64,000 bases of DNA from assembly GCA_942159475.1 (NCBI GenBank), contig OW804096.1, positions 17,136,906-17,200,905 on the forward strand, read 5' to 3'. The translations under genes and the position numbers were made by a program. Shown in pieces: positions 42,297 to 52,878 of the stretch; the first letter of the stretch is position 1; every line of letters begins with the position of its first letter. Below the pieces are notes generated by a model. It ran no database searches. It worked only from the letters and a program-made list of their open reading frames with translations, and was not told the DNA's origin. The stretch is from Sthenelais limicola. Taxonomy: Eukaryota; Annelida; Polychaeta; Phyllodocida; Sigalionidae.

Positions 42297-42531
42297 GGGT
42301 CAGATTTTCAGAAAATGTACAATTGGCACATCAACATATTTTGTAAATTCTGCTAAATTGGACTGAAGAATCATCAACACTAGGTATATATGAGTATATT
42401 TGGTATTGCCTTGATTCAAGCAATCTGTTTGGTTACGTTGAAGTGTATTTTGAACCTGGTTATTTTCTTAAAATTTGTGTTATTTGAGAAAATTGGTGAA
42501 GGTGAATTGTATATTTTCTGAAAATCTGACC
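42297..42531 (+). mobile_element. Family A MITE
   Basis: Perfect left terminus; right ..CTGAAAATCTGACC. Flanks ATTT/ATCT. Confidence 0.88.
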
Positions 42532-42639
42532 TATCTACTCTATTCCTAACTATAGTAACATTGACATCCATCGATCAAATTATACATGAACTGTGTTGAT
42601 TAAGTTGAGGTGGTATTTCGCTGAGTGTGTGTGTATGAG

Positions 42640-42815
42640 TGTGTGTGTTGCCAGCAACACTAGCCCTATGGCTTTCCCGATATGCCATTGCAGAGGCTGT
42701 CGCAAAGGGGCCCACACGTCTGCGATACAGTGCACACCAAGATCGAATATTTCATTTCTATTGCAGAGGCCTGTTGCAAAGCCTATTACGAGGCTTATCA
42801 CGGCTAGTGTGCTCC
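42640..42815. repeat. GC-richer segment with internal repeats
   Basis: ATTGCAGAGGCTGTCGCAAAG and ATTGCAGAGGCCTGTTGCAAA are direct repeats. AACACTAGCC and GGCTAGTGT form an inverted pair around them. Overlapping open frames on both strands are not convincing. Confidence 0.4.
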
Positions 42816-42889
42816 GGCCTTGAACTAGCCCAAAAGCTTGTCTATAGATAAAACCAGTAATAACAACTTTATTTCACCTCTTATAAAAT

Positions 42890-43028
42890 CATCATTCACA
42901 GAACGACCAGGATCGATATTCAGTGATATCTTTCCCCCTCTTCAATAAACATGTTGCAAAACCTTATTACTTAAACCCCCAGATGTATTGTATCAGACAA
43001 ATGCAGTGGCACATGCAAATGCCCTATT
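42890..43028 (+). mobile_element. Family M right-end fragment
   Basis: Degenerate interior, then AATGCAGTGGCACATGCAAA, TGCCCTATTG. Confidence 0.5.
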
Positions 43029-43228
43029 GAAGTAAATTAGATTTACAAAATGACAGGTATATACCAGACTTAGGTCACCAGTCAAATGCTCCAGATATTG
43101 ACCCTTATTAGCTACACAAAGATGCGTCACTTTATGACGTATCACTTATGAAACCTAGGTATGTGTGGCGTGCCGCGTTATATGAAACATTTACATGTAC
43201 TACTAAATGTGATTTTCACTTCAGATTT

Positions 43229-43463
43229 GGGTCAGATTTTCAGAAAATGTAAAATTTGCCTTCATCAATCCTTTCAAATAACCTACATTTAAGACAGAAA
43301 TAAGCATCAAAATGCAGGTTAACACAACAGAACTGATACTTTAAATCAACACGATACCAAATATACTCAGAATAACCGAAAATATATCATTTTTTAGCAC
43401 AATTTAGCAGAATTTACTAAATATGTACAGCTGCCAATTGTACATTTTCTGGAAATCTGACCC
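43229..43463 (-). mobile_element. Family A MITE, full copy
   Basis: Perfect left terminus, with ATTT on both sides (43225-43228, 43464-43467). Confidence 0.9.
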
Positions 43464-43710
43464 ATTTGTGAGAAAGTGTAGTCATCGGTACCAATTGAGA
43501 GCTTAGGGTACCGTATAACATGTATGGGGGGGGGGTGGAGCGTGGTGGGCCTTTTGATATAGGGGCCTGACCCCCTTTCACTTAAAAGTAAGTAAAAATA
43601 TTTCAGTAAAAATATTATAACTTTTGAAATAATAGTCCGATCAGAACATAACTAGTGTGATTGATGGGAAATTGAGAGACAAAAGGCACGTTGGAAAGTA
43701 TTTGTCATCT
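43464..43710. other. Unassigned interval
   Basis: G-run at about 43528 and a TAAAAATATT repeat pair. Nothing else. Confidence 0.3.
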
Positions 43711-43916
43711 GGGTCAGATTTTCAGAAAATGTACAATGGGCAGCTGTACACATTTACTAAATTTTGCTAGGTAAATTCGAGTATATTTGGCATTGCATTG
43801 ATTCTAGCAATCTGTTTGGTTAGGTTATACTGTATTTTGAACTTTATTTTCGTCTGAAATTTGGGTTATTTGTGAGAATTGGTGAAGGCAAATTGTACAT
43901 TTTCTGAAAATCTGAC
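43711..43916 (+). mobile_element. Family A MITE, short internal deletion
   Basis: Perfect left terminus; right ..CTGAAAATCTGAC. About 30 bp of the usual TAGGCTGCAATTTGGTCAAT segment is missing. Confidence 0.88.
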
Positions 43917-44384
43917 GAGCAACAGAGGAACTAAATATAAGAACAAAAATGGGACCCTTAATATACATACTAGACACCATCTCAGAAGTTTAGCAAAAAT
44001 GAATTTACAGGGAAATACGAGAAAAACGCAAAAAGAAAAATGGCCACTCAACAATTTGTCACACAATATAACTGTCATTTCTCAGCTCCTACTATTAGTA
44101 ATATTCATGTTCAATGTCCCTTTTAGCAGGTTTTAAGGCAAAATTAATACCTTTCTAAATTATGTTTTTCTATTTCAAGATCAATTTAAGGTCAAAATCC
44201 TGTCAAAGCAGGTGCAGTGCAAGACCCCTCTGTTCTATAGAGATACGTCTAGCTCCATTTACTAACCAAGACCCATGGTAAATATAGAATATTTCAATCA
44301 ATCAATCAATAAAAGAAATTGTTTTAAACATGGATGTTATTGTAGTAGCATCAAATGCAACTCTTGATCCACTAGGAGTTGGAA
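43917..44384. other. Unassigned interval
   Basis: Contains (ATCA)n at about 44297-44308. No supported gene. Confidence 0.35.
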
Positions 44385-44689
44385 GATTTGTCATAAGTCA
44401 AAACAAATGTGTTTGGAGATACCACCATATTTATGTGTTTTTTATTGATATTTTTCAAAGTGTTTTTTTCACAAGATCACATTATTGGAATGTTCTAATC
44501 TTTGGAGGCCTTATCACATATAGCTATATCAATCGATGTATCAAATTCCAGGACAATCTATATTTAATATCCTTTTGTTTTAAAGGTCCTCATATGGATT
44601 ACATTTAGTTACTTTACTGATTATTGACCCCCAGAAATATTGGAAACATTTTTTGCGACTTATGACTCATTTTCCTGTAACACATCACA
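44385..44689 (-). mobile_element. Family B element, left end degraded
   Basis: GTCATAAGTCAAAAC-like left part, body through CCCCCAGAAATATTGGAAAC, intact right end ..CTGTAACACATCAC. Confidence 0.7.
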
Positions 44690-44692
44690 TAT

Positions 44693-45003
44693 TTGATAAA
44701 TAAGATTAAGTGGATTCCAATGATGTTAAGATTTAGCTAAAATGAATATAATATGTTTGATGTCATGTCCGATCTAGAAAAGCTTGGAATATGTCTAGGT
44801 TGACAATTACTAGTAAAGTAGCTAAATATATTCCTTATATAGTTTCGCCGACATATGAGAGTATAAATTTTATATACTGTCTTGTTAGAATATTCTACAG
44901 CGCTAGATTCCCCAAACATAATAAGATCCTAGAAAGAGTCCTTTTGAAGAAAACACTTTCAAGGATATCAAATTATGACTCATTTTTCCGTAGGACATCA
45001 CAT
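44693..45003 (+). mobile_element. Family B element, left end lost
   Basis: AAGTGGATTCCAATGATGTT to ..CATTTTTCCGTAGGACATCAC. Starts where the previous one ends. Confidence 0.7.
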
Positions 45004-45046
45004 TATAAGATGGATATAGAAAAGGCAGTCTCATGCACACCTATAT

Positions 45047-45281
45047 GGGTCAGATTTTCAGAAAATGTACAATTCACAACTGTGCACATTCAGTAAATTC
45101 TGCAAAATTTGGCTACAATTTGGTCAATACTAGGTAAATTCGAGTATATTCGGCATTGCATTGATTCTAGCAATCTGTTTGGTTAGGTTGACCTGTGTTT
45201 TGAACTTTATTTTCGTCTGAAATCTGGGTTATTTGAGAAGATTGGTGAAGGCGAATTGTATATTTTCTGAAAATCTGACCC
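45047..45281 (+). mobile_element. Family A MITE, full copy
   Basis: Perfect left terminus, with ATAT on both sides. First unit of the local duplication. Confidence 0.92.
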
Positions 45282-45416
45282 ATATACTACCTGCTGCATT
45301 ATGACTGAGCATGTAGAAAAAACACTTTAAAAGATATCAAATGAAGACTCATTTTTCCGTAGGACATTGACATTATAAGATAGATATAGAGAAGGCAGAC
45401 TCCTGCACACCTATAT

Positions 45417-45651
45417 TGGTCAGGTTTTCAGAAAATGTACAATCGGCAGCTGTATACATTTATTAAATTCTGCTAAATTAGGTTGAAATGTTGTCAATGC
45501 TAGGTAAATTCGAGTATATTCGGCATTGCATTGATTCTAGCAATCTGTTTGGTTAGGTTGAACTGTATTTTGTACTTTGTTTTCGTCTGAAATGTGGCTT
45601 ATTTGAGAAGATTGGTGAAGTTGTATTGTACATTTTCTGACAATCTGATCC
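45417..45651 (+). mobile_element. Family A MITE, duplicated copy
   Basis: TGGTCAGGTTTTCAGAAAAT to ..CTGACAATCTGATCC. It arose by the tandem duplication, not by a separate insertion. Confidence 0.88.
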
Positions 45652-45690
45652 ATATACAACCTGCTGTACTATGACTGAACATGTAGAGAT

Positions 45691-45902
45691 GGGGAAGCGA
45701 TATCTAAATTAGCACAATCAAGCCAACCAACCAGAAGAGAGCTTACACCTGCCTTAGGCGGTGTGGAGACTGCCTTTAATGGTTAGAGCGGATGGTTGTT
45801 ATTGGTTGGCTGACGAGGGAGTAACATGAGGTGGGGAAGAGGAGGAAGTTGATTGAGATAGTTGGGGCAGGGGCACTTAGGATCAACGTCGGACAAGAAT
45901 CT
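45691..45902. other. Unassigned interval
   Basis: GC-richer (GGTGTGGAGACTGCC near 45760). No supported gene. Confidence 0.3.
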
Positions 45903-46172
45903 GTGTTGTGTTTCAGGGAAATGAGTCATAAGTCGCAAATTTGATATTTTTCAAAGTGATTTATTCACAAGATATATTTGTGGGAATGTTTCTATTTTCG
46001 GGTTGCTTAACGCTTGATGTCGTCTAAATAAATGTACCAAATTTCAGGACAGTGTAATAAGTACATCTATGTATTTCCAAGGTCATCTTATACAGTATAT
46101 TTAGCTTCTTTACAAGTAAATCCCAAAATCCATTTTTTGCGACTTATGACTCATTTTCCTGAAACACATCAC
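45903..46172 (-). mobile_element. Family B MITE, internally deleted
   Basis: GTGTTGTGTTTCAGGGAAAT to ..CTGAAACACATCAC. The segment between TTTACAAGTAAAT and CCCAAAATCC is missing, giving 270 bp. Confidence 0.85.
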
Positions 46173-46267
46173 AGTCTGATGTCTATTATAAAGTAGCCAA
46201 AATAGCCATATAATAACATTGTATGTACAGGGTTGTCCTCAAGACTTGGTAAAATCGGGGAAGTTCA

Positions 46268-46843
46268 AACTTCTCTAGTTTATCGTTTTTAGGTTGCTTT
46301 ACGCTTGTCGTAGCATATTTGGGTCAGATTTGCAGAAAATGTACAACTCGCCTTCACCAATCTTCTCAAATAACCCACATTTAAGACAGAAATAAAGTTC
46401 AAAATACAGTTCAACTTAACCAAACAGATTGCTAGAATCAATGCAATACCAAATATACTCGAATTTACATAGTATTGACCAATTTGCAGCCTAATTTAGC
46501 AGAATTTACTAAATGTGTACAGCTGCCAATTGTACATTTTCTGAAAATCTGACCCATTTATACAAGTGCCAAATTTCAACATAGTCTGATAAATATATCT
46601 ATTTATTTCTAAGGTCATCGTATACAGTATATTTAACTACTTTAATAGTAAATATCCACCCAGAAATATTGCAACCTTTGTTTTCAAAAATAGAAATATC
46701 AAACTTAAAATATAAAAATACTTATTAGCTGTCCTCATGTTTACTATCATTGGAATGGGCTTGATCTCATCTTTTCCAATATTATGATGATATCTCAAAA
46801 TCCGTTTTTGCGACTTGTGACTCATATTCCTGAAACATATCAC
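46268..46843 (-). mobile_element. Family B element hosting a family A insertion
   Basis: B body TAGGTTGCTTTACGCTTGTC before and TATACAAGTGCCAAATTTCA after the insert. Right end ..CTGAAACATATCAC. Confidence 0.75.
46321..46555 (-). mobile_element. Family A MITE nested in family B
   Basis: GGGTCAGATTTGCAGAAAAT to ..CTGAAAATCTGACCC, with ATTT on both sides (46317-46320, 46556-46559). Removing it restores B. Confidence 0.92.
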
Positions 46844-47160
46844 AATTGTTATAGGGGATTGAGCTGAGTGGTCAAAGTTGACATTCTCAACTCAGTAAAA
46901 ACAAGTAACTATACTTATCTCTAGATCAAATACAAGTTATATTCTATTTTCATATTAAGTTGTACTAAATATGCAAAACAAACGTTTATTATCGCGCATA
47001 ACCTTCTGCCATGAACATTTCAGACATGCTTTGTCTTTGGATTTTGCCGTAGCAGGAAGTAAGATAAGTTTCTATTGGCTGATACTTTAAGGCATGACGT
47101 CACAAATGACGTCATCCGGATTGTCCGGATTGTACACGTGAATGTCAATAAATCCATATC
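46844..47160. other. Unassigned interval
   Basis: TGACGTCA-type words at 47095-47115 (ATGACGTCACAAATGACGTC), two CRE-like sites close together. Otherwise nothing recognised. Confidence 0.35.
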
Positions 47161-47162
47161 AT

Positions 47163-47518
47163 GGTAGGATTTATTTGTTTGTTTGTTTGTATGTATGTAT
47201 GTATGTATGTATCTATATATGTATGTATGTATGAATGCATGCATGTATGTATGTATGTATGTATCTATGGATGTATGTATGTATGTATGAATGAATGCAT
47301 GCATGCATGTATGTATGTATGAATGTATGTATGTATGTATGTATGAATGAATGAATAAATGAATGAATGAATGCATGCATGCATGTATGTATGTATGTAT
47401 GTATGTATGTATGAATGAATGCATGCATGTATGTATGTATGAATGAATGTATGTATGTATGAATGAATGCATGTATGTATGTATGGATGGATGGATGTAT
47501 GTATGTATGTATGCATCA
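47163..47518. repeat. (GTAT)n/(GAAT)n/(GCAT)n microsatellite
   Basis: About 355 bp of ATGTATGTATGAATGCATGC-type tetranucleotides. The long His/Ile/Tyr-rich minus-strand frames are by-products. Confidence 0.97.
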
Positions 47519-48096
47519 ATTTTATATCCATATAACATAATAATTATGTATTGAGGTAAGAGTTATAACTTGTATATCGATGGTTCCCGGTAGTTGGTTA
47601 ATAACATAATAACAACATATTAACATAATAATTACATTACACAAGTCAGCTTCAAGAAATAGAGGCCTACTTCATTTTGTAACAAAAACGCAAAATGACC
47701 TCATTTTTTCAAAAGATGATTTATACAAAAAGTACTGCATGCAGAATCAAGTGGCTGGTATCAATCAATGGATAATTATGTGCCCTACACATTGTTTTTA
47801 TTTAATCTAAGATGTAAATGCATTATCCTCAGAGTTATTGGCAAAAAAACTAAAAATGTCAGAAAAATTGGCGGCCATCTTGGATTTTCTTGGCAGATAT
47901 AGGTCAGCGCAAGTGGCATCCACCATGAATTTAATCAGTGGTGGACAGCCTACCAATCCAAGGTGGATGCCACATTCCGTACCTCCTAAAATGACTTCTA
48001 AGCCCCTTTTGAAATTCTGCCTCCAGTCTATTACTTCCACCGCTACTTCTAATTTAAGCGGACAACATTTTATTTTCACATAGAAATGGATGCATC
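47519..48096. other. Unassigned interval with a small dyad
   Basis: GTGGCATCCACC (about 47920) pairs with GGTGGATGCCAC (about 47961). No repeat family or gene can be supported. Confidence 0.35.
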
Positions 48097-48310
48097 AAGT
48101 AGCATGAGAAGTAGCGTAGACTGGTGCTATTGCCCCGCTTCAGCTCCTGCTACGTCCCGCTACCTCCCGCTACAAAGTAGCGGTCGCTTCAAATCAAACA
48201 TGCATTCAATGCTTCGAGAATGCTCCAAAAGAAGCGGGAAGTAACGTGGCTTTGTAGCGGGGCAATAGCACCCATCCCCATTACTACCCCGCTTCTGCTC
48301 CTGCTACTTT
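48097..48310. mobile_element. Family K MITE
   Basis: GTGCTATTGCCCCGCTTC (about 48123) pairs with GTAGCGGGGCAATAGCAC (about 48255). Outer ends AAGTAGCATGAGAAG / CTTCTGCTCCTGCTACTTT. The interior is full of CCGCTAC words. Confidence 0.7.
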
Positions 48311-48355
48311 AAGCAATAAGATATCGATATCAGTGGCCTTCTACGTATCTAATAT

Positions 48356-48762
48356 GTGATGTGTTTCAGTAAAATGAGTCTTAAGTCGCAAAAACTGGAT
48401 TTTGAGATACCATTATATTTGAAAAGATGAGATCAAGCTGATTCCAATGATAGTAAACAGTCTAATAATCTAATAAGTGTTTCTAAAATTGTAATTTGAT
48501 ATTTTCGTTTTTGAAAAAAAATGTTTCCAATATTTATGGGGGTCAATAAACAGTAACGTAACTAAATGTAGTCCATATGAGGACCTTTAAAACGAAAGGA
48601 TATATTCGATTGATTGTCCTGAAATTTGATACATTAATTGATAGAGTTATAAGTGATCAACCCCCCAAAGATCAGAACATTCCGATGATGGGATCTTGTA
48701 AAAAAACACTTTGAAAAACATCAATTTTGCTACTTATGACTCATTTTCCTGAAACACATCAC
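48356..48762 (+). mobile_element. Family B MITE, full copy
   Basis: GTGATGTGTTTCAGTAAAAT to ..CTGAAACACATCAC, with ATAT on both sides (48352-48355, 48763-48766). Confidence 0.92.
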
Positions 48763-48774
48763 ATATCATATCCA

Positions 48775-48885
48775 GGTCTTGCAGGTAACACCTACTTCGC
48801 TCAAGTGATGAAAAAGAACTTCATTTCAGCCCTGATATGCTCATCACCTTCAAACATCGGCTCAGGATATTATCAACCCAGTTAA
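48775..48885 (+). CDS. Short open segment after an acceptor-like site (uncertain)
   Basis: ATATCATATCCAG|G precedes 36 open codons (GLAGNTYFAQVMKKNFISAL, then ICSSPSNIGSGYYQPS) to TAA. Composition is coding-like. Length alone is not significant, and no family is recognised. Confidence 0.2.
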   Translation, partial: GLAGNTYFAQVMKKNFISALICSSPSNIGSGYYQPS

Positions 48886-49231
48886 TATCAACCACCAAGG
48901 GCAAGGTGCGCCGGCTTGATTTAATAAACAATCCTTTAATTCTAGAAATGTACTAGAGAACATTTTTGACATTTTGAACTTGGCTTGTCATGCATAGGAC
49001 ACTGTCCCGGGTGTATGGCTTTTAATATCTGTGAGATCTGTCGCGATTTGTAAGGTTATTACCTCTCTTATGGTTTATAATCTTGATATATTATCTGGTA
49101 ATAATTTACTACCTTGTGATCTGTTTTTTTCTGGTTATATTTTTTCTATTGATTTAAATCAGCTTGTTCTGTCAATAGTGTGGTATTTTTTGCATAATGT
49201 CTGGCTGTATACAAATCTTAGAACAAACATT
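48886..49231. other. Unassigned interval
   Basis: No repeat match seen. Confidence 0.3.
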
Positions 49232-49317
49232 TGTGATGTGTTAGTGGAAAATGAGTCACATAGCTGAAACAGTTATATTTTCAAAGTGTTTTATTTACAG
49301 GATCTCTTTGTATAAAT

Positions 49318-49726
49318 GTGAGCTGTTTTAGGAAAATGAGTCACAAGTCGCAAAATTGATATTTTTCAAAGGGTTTGTCTGACAAGATCACATCATTGAA
49401 ATGTTCTAAATTTTGGAGGGTTTATCACTTATAGTTATATCAATCGATGTATCAAATATCAGGACAATCTATGTAATATATTCCTTTCGTTTGAAAGGTC
49501 TTCATATGGACTACATTTAGTTACTTTACTGTTTATTGACCCCCAGAAATGTTGGAAACCTTTTTTTTTTTCAAAAACGAAAATAATAAACTTCAAATCT
49601 TGAAATACTTAGATTATTAGACTGTTTACTCTCATTGGAAGCGGCTTGATCTCATCTTTTCAAATATAATGGTATCTCAAAATCAATTTTTTGCGGCTTA
49701 TGACTCATTTTCCTGAAACGCATTCC
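49318..49726 (-). mobile_element. Family B MITE nested in family B
   Basis: GTGAGCTGTTTTAGGAAAAT to ..CTGAAACGCATTCC, with AAAT on both sides (49314-49317, 49727-49730). Confidence 0.88.
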
Positions 49727-50056
49727 AAATGTACTCGTTTTTTTTCTCCGGGTATCTGGTGGATTCAGTTGTATTCATACATGTTGTATGAATACATGTA
49801 GGAGGGTATTAAATATACTTGCGTTTCAAAGGTCATCCTATAGAGCTTAATGTACCTACTTTACTAGTAAATTGTCCACCCAAATGTATTGCAAATCTTT
49901 TTTTGAATGAATACAAATATCCAACATGAAATATAGAAATAGTTATTATATGTCCTAATGGTTACTATCATTTGAACCCTCTTGATCTCATCTTTTCAAA
50001 TATTATATTGTTATCTCAAAATCCATTTTTGCGACTTGTGACTCATTTTACTGTAA

Positions 50057-50538
50057 AGGATGGTCTCCACTGGCTGCGGTAAGCTCTGCAGTAAGCTCTG
50101 CGGTAAGCCTTGCGATGGTGTTGTCATGGGAAGGAGTGATGAAGTCCTGCCTATATGGTTCACTGGCCACCTCGCCACTCCTCTACACGTGGTCTATGGA
50201 ACCATCCCAACACCATCGCAAGGTTTACCGCAGGGCTTACCACAGGGCTTACCGCAGAGCTTACCACAGAGCTTACCACAGAGCTTACCACAGAGCTTAC
50301 CACAGAGCTTATCGCAGCGCTTACTGCAGAGCTTACCACAAGGCTTACCACAAGGCTTACCACAGAGCTTACCGCCGTGCTTACCACAGAGCTTACCACA
50401 GAGCTTACCATAGAGCATACCACAGAGCTTACCACAGAGCTTACCACAGAGCTTACCGCCGAGCTTACCACAGAGCTTAACGCAGAGCTTAACGCAGAGC
50501 TTAACGCAGAGCTTAACGCAGCCAGTGGAGACCCCCTT
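50057..50538. mobile_element. Family F element, copy 3, expanded 12-bp repeats
   Basis: AGGATGGTCTCCACTGGCTG to ..CAGTGGAGACCCCCTT, inserted after TAA in the family B right terminus. The right half is an array of GAGCTTACCACA units (about 25). The overlapping 100-140-codon frames in several phases come from the 12-bp period. Confidence 0.85.
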
Positions 50539-50588
50539 TATACATCACATTTTATTAAGTGCCCCATAGTAAGTGCAAGAGAGTAGAT

Positions 50589-51110
50589 TGGATGGATGGA
50601 TGGGAGGGATGGGAGGGGGCGCGGGCAGGGGGGGGGGGGCTGGGCGGGGGGGGGGGGGGGGTAGGCGCACAGGGAAGAGGACACAGTGAATGGAGAGGCT
50701 TGAAGGCTGTATACATGTATAGAGATGGACGGGTGGAGGAAGACGTGGGCTGCAGCTGATGGAGAAGGTATAGGTATGGCATCCCATTACACACCCGCCT
50801 ACCTTGTAGATAAATGGAGGTGAGACATGGAGAGTGGGTGGGGGAGAGGGGGGGTGGCGGGGGGAGGGAGGAGGAATGGTGGGAGGGAGGGGGGAAGGGA
50901 GAGAGGGATGCATGGGGGAGAGAGAGGGGAGGGAGAGAGGTGGGGAAGGGAGAGCGAGACACATGGAGGAGGGAGGGGAGGGAGGCAGTAGGGAGGGAGG
51001 GAGGGAGAAAGAAGAGAAGGAGGCATGGGTGAGGGAGGGGGAGAGAGAAAGGGAGGGAAGGGGAGATGGGGAGGGGGCGAGGGGGAAGGAGGAGGAATAG
51101 AGGGAGGTGT
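50589..51110. repeat. 500-bp purine-rich tract
   Basis: GGGAGG/GAGAGG-rich plus strand with G-runs of 10-16 at 50629-50662. Two interruptions of mixed sequence occur (50700-50815). Long Pro/Leu/Ser minus-strand frames are compositional. Confidence 0.93.
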
Positions 51111-51289
51111 TTTATATACATTTACGTTAACATTCTCCTAGGAAAGTGATGTGTTCTGGGAGGGAGGGAGGTATGATGGAGCAACTTGGATGATGTAAGA
51201 GCAACTTGTCTGTGTAATATTGTAACCATTCTAAAATCATACGTCGGAAGCTACTGTACCTCATGACACACCTACGAATACCAACGGCT

Positions 51290-51588
51290 CTGTATAATAA
51301 TCATTCTCTACTTCATCGCTAACTTCATGTATCATTGATGTTTATTCTCTTTCCATCTTTCCATCTTTCCACCTCATATAACTTAGAACTCACTTGTTGT
51401 AAATCTATAATTTATTTTATGTATGTTCACGTTGAAATTTTGTTACTAATTCACAAAAGTCAAGATTCAGGCACTCAACGGAAGAACTACTTAGGCAACA
51501 GTCTATCTAGAATGTTGAATAACCGCATTGTAATACGATCAAATACAATAGCAAAATTCTTGAATTGAATTGAATTGAATTGAATGTT
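51290..51588 (+). mobile_element. Retroposon 3' end with (TTGAA)n tail
   Basis: Same family as 7801-8136; ends AAATTCTTGAATTGAATTGA repeats. Confidence 0.7.
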
Positions 51589-51691
51589 TTAAGTCAGTGG
51601 ACTGAATTTCAAGCTGCATCCTTGTATTGTATTGTTTTATTTATATGTTGGATACATTTATAAAACATAACTTCACAAATAGATCATCCAG

Positions 51692-51925
51692 GATGCGTGC
51701 AGTACTAGAAGTTCTGCATTCGCATATCAGAGAAATACATTGCAGATGCAAGATATATTTTTATAATTATTTGTAATCATTAAATCACATGTGGCTAACA
51801 CAGGGACCTTCAAAATGTATTCCCCCATTCTCCTCATTCACCATGAGGAGAATGGGGGATTGAAGAAAATCTAAAATGTGATGCATCAACAGTTATGCCC
51901 AGTGTCATAATATGCATGATTTGTA
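51692..51925 (+). repeat. Repeat block G, copy 3
   Basis: TCCAGGATGCGTGCAGTACT, then CCCCCATTCTCCTCATTCAC with its inverted partner ATGAGGAGAATGGGGG. Block S follows. Confidence 0.7.
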
Positions 51926-52058
51926 GAGTTCCTATGGACAAGTGGTTAGCATCTGGGACTGCCAATCTGGACATTGTGAATTCGCATCCCCGTGAAAGCA
52001 GCCTTTTTTATATTTGTCTCATTTTCAAGTCATTTTGTTTTTTAATTTCACATTTGCT
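51926..52058 (+). mobile_element. SINE S, copy 3
   Basis: A box TGGACAAGTGG near 51941. The B box is degenerate (GAATTCGCATCCC). Body TGTCTCATTTTCAAGTCATT. Confidence 0.55.
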
Positions 52059-52068
52059 ACTGGTTTCA

Positions 52069-52219
52069 GAAGGAAACAAGCGTTCCAGTAGAATCGCCCT
52101 GTGCTTTTCTTGTGCTCAAAATATTAGCAGATGAAGAGCGAATGACAAGCACACTATAAACAAGCGCAGCAAGAGCGACCCATGAGCACATATACAAGCG
52201 ATCCGGTGGAATCGCACCT
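52069..52219. mobile_element. Family E right half
   Basis: GATGAAGAGCGAATGACAAG and AACAA GCGCAGCAAGAGCG as in 13690-13740; end CCGGTGGAATCGCACC, then TTTAGG. It abuts a family B element exactly where B's left tip would be. Confidence 0.65.
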
Positions 52220-52605
52220 TTAGGAAAATGTGTCATAAGTTGCAAAATATGGATGTTGAGATATCACCATATTTGAAAAGAGGAGATCTAGCTGATTCCA
52301 ATGGTAGTAAACACTAGGACACCTAATAAGTAATTCTATATTAGATTTTTAACTTTGATATTTTTATTTTTGAAAAAAAGTTTGTAATGTTAATGGATTA
52401 CTAGTAAAGTAACTAAATATACCCCATACGAAGGCCTTTAAAACGCAAGAATATATTTATTACTATGTCCTGAAATTTAGTACATGGATTCATACCACTA
52501 TAAGTACTAGACCCTCTAAAAATCAGAAAATTCCAATAAAGAGATCTTGTGCAAACAACAAATTTATATCAATTTTGCGAGTTGTGACTCATTGTCCTGT
52601 AACAA
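52220..52605 (+). mobile_element. Family B element, left tip replaced by family E
   Basis: TTTAGGAAAATGTGTCATAA to ..CATTGTCCTGTAACA. The final CATCAC is lost. Confidence 0.7.
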
Positions 52606-52878
52606 TATGTTTGGATGTATACATGTACTTGTTTATTGAGGATATGTGAAACGTGGAAAGAAGCTAGAACAAAATTGAAAAAAAGAAGTGTCGTGATCAT
52701 ATATTTTAAACAGTAATGGGAGTGATTTACTTTTGAAAACAGCTTTTGTTTGTCGGACAATACGTGATACAATTGTTGGCTATACATTGACGCTCCAATT
52801 TCATCAGGTCATGGAGTCATCTGGCTGACACTTATTAAAGTTGCATTCTTAGCTAATTGTCGTCAAAAATTGAAAGAA
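52606..52878. other. Unassigned interval
   Basis: No recognised feature. Confidence 0.3.

Larger units (their letters stand above)
44948..45690. repeat. Diverged tandem duplication of [B end + A element], unit about 372 bp
   Basis: GAAAACACTTTCAAGGATAT..GCACACCTATATGGGTCAG and AAAAACACTTTAAAAGATAT..GCACACCTATATTGGTCAG. Each is followed by a full family A copy and CTGCTG..TATGACTGA.CATGTAGA. Confidence 0.85.
49233..50548 (-). mobile_element. Family B element hosting another B and an F
   Basis: Left end GTGATGTGTTAGTGGAAAAT (49233). The middle resumes at about 49805 (TATACTTGCGTTTCAAAGGT). The right end is split as ..TTTTACTGTAA | F3 | ACATCAC. Confidence 0.75.

Noticed and set aside
47163..47518. 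CRISPR-like or telomere-like array
   Set aside because: Simple tetranucleotide sequence with no spacers and no TTAGGG-type unit; eukaryotic context.
47020..47538. 172-codon and shorter His/Ile/Tyr-rich frames on the minus strand
   Set aside because: Produced by the GTAT/GAAT/GCAT tetranucleotide repeat. Periods of four read openly in all frames.
50060..50586. Frames of 100-143 codons with LPQS, YHRA or LTTE repeats
   Set aside because: They come from the 12-bp GCTTACCACAGA array of the F element; several phases and both strands are open at once.
50545..51121. 139- and 188-codon Pro/Leu/Ser-rich minus-strand frames
   Set aside because: Compositional effect of the purine-rich tract: few T/A-containing stop codons can occur.
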